This document shows positions 63,547 through 64,000 of a DNA stretch of 64,000 nt, piece after piece. The DNA lies in contig JADDMT010000015.1 in assembly GCA_021401465.1 (NCBI GenBank), forward strand, positions 62,001 to 126,000. Direction: 5' to 3'. The number at the start of each line of letters is the position of its first letter. The first letter of the stretch is position 1. The notes under the pieces are model-generated. The model was not told where the DNA came from. It saw only the letters and a program-made list of their open reading frames with translations, and did not search any database. Position numbers and translations under genes: made by a program. This stretch comes from Teratosphaeria epicoccoides (taxonomy: Eukaryota > Ascomycota > Dothideomycetes > Mycosphaerellales > Teratosphaeriaceae).

Positions 63547-64000
63547 TCAGGTGTCCCGTCGCTCCGGCCTCGTCCTCCGCCCGCCTCTGATCGATCTCAT
63601 CCTGTTCAAGAATCCACCAGGTGGCTTCTGATCTTCACTGCTATCTCCACGAGTAATGTCACTCGAGATGGTTCTCGTGAGCATAGCCTCCTTTGGACTG
63701 CTCGGGGCCCTGACCCGTCCAGCTCCAGCACGCTCTTGTTCCGCGGTCTTGATCTGCGCCGTCTTCATGTCGAAGGCCGAGTCGTATTCATTGTCGAAAG
63801 GATTGATCTCATTCTCCTTGGTATACCTGGCACGCAGAGGACCTCCTGCGGAGATCGACTGCTGCAAGATCTGCGGTGCAGTACTCGTGTCGGTTTGGTC
63901 ATGGTACCTGGCGTCTGGACTGCGCATATCCCCAGAGACCTGGCGACGAGTGGATGACATGCCTCGCAGTCGTTGCGCCAGAGACTTCTTGCGAGTCAAT
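63547..64000 (-). CDS. Hypothetical protein, C-terminal part (runs off right edge)
   Basis: The minus frame is open from the window edge to the stop at 63547-63549, about 150 residues; the first codon at the edge is TTG, so the 5' end lies outside or the start is the internal ATG in LRGMSSTRRQ. I do not recognise a domain. The composition is basic and Ser/Arg-rich with the short conserved-looking blocks KKSLAQRLRGM, NEINPFDNEYDSAFD and the C-terminal FLNRMRSIRGGRRTRPERR. The NPFDNEY-type block and the basic ends resemble small uncharacterised proteins of filamentous ascomycetes; a link to Pal1-type cortical proteins was considered but is not supported. The coding character is better than the antisense frame at 63514-63957. 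Confidence 0.6.
   Translation of the reverse strand, partial: LTRKKSLAQRLRGMSSTRRQVSGDMRSPDARYHDQTDTSTAPQILQQSISAGGPLRARYTKENEINPFDNEYDSAFDMKTAQIKTAEQERAGAGRVRAPSSPKEAMLTRTISSDITRGDSSEDQKPPGGFLNRMRSIRGGRRTRPERRDT

Overview
The window looks like ordinary nuclear DNA of a filamentous ascomycete (Pezizomycotina), most plausibly a Dothideomycete. This rests on coding density, GC-balanced sequence, introns that are nearly all 50-76 bp with GT..AG ends, and fungal families such as the DUF3602 protein, a RLP24-type protein, a GH28 polygalacturonase, a heme-thiolate peroxygenase, CYP450 and Zn2Cys6 regulators. The exact genus cannot be fixed from the sequence alone. I see no rRNA, confident tRNA, CRISPR array or intact transposon.

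Layout. 1-14 kb is dense and mostly housekeeping: the C-terminal 713 residues of DNA ligase IV (runs off the left edge), RLP24, an NmrA-like reductase, the import-motor J-protein TIM14/PAM18 (three exons, read from the minus strand), an MFS transporter, biotin synthase, a TBC Rab-GAP and a fungal regulator-like protein. 14-21.8 kb holds a DUF3602 protein, the vacuolar Qc-SNARE VAM7 divergent from an ICMT-like methyltransferase, and a secreted peroxygenase. 21.8-27.9 kb is gene-poor and contains a cytochrome P450 broken by one in-frame stop. 27.9-35.5 kb has pyruvate decarboxylase, a Rab5-type GTPase, a decayed CapA/PGA-cap-like gene with a 7-bp duplication frameshift, and an arrestin-domain protein. 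35.5-43.1 kb has a small DUF4536/DMAC1-like mitochondrial protein, ILV5 and a MOV10-like RNA helicase divergent from ILV5. 43-51 kb is again sparse, with a secreted polygalacturonase carrying twenty perfect KPD tripeptide repeats and a small Zn2Cys6 regulator whose zinc cluster is split by a 14-nt microexon. 51-57 kb is one very long, disordered-looking protein of 1,789 residues. 57-64 kb has an alpha-carbonic anhydrase, a YAR1-like ankyrin protein divergent from RNA polymerase III subunit RPC11, and a gene running off the right edge.

The genes are independent eukaryotic transcription units, not an operon or biosynthetic cluster. Two functional pairings are suggestive only: YAR1/RPC11 (ribosome and Pol III output) share a 434-bp divergent promoter, and the secreted enzymes (peroxygenase, polygalacturonase, carbonic anhydrase) plus P450 lie beside gene-poor stretches, as accessory genes of plant-associated fungi often do. 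I did not find a convincing previously undescribed multi-gene system. The most notable items are the KPD-repeat polygalacturonase, the two broken genes, the microexon and the stop-free 57-nt intron in RLP24.
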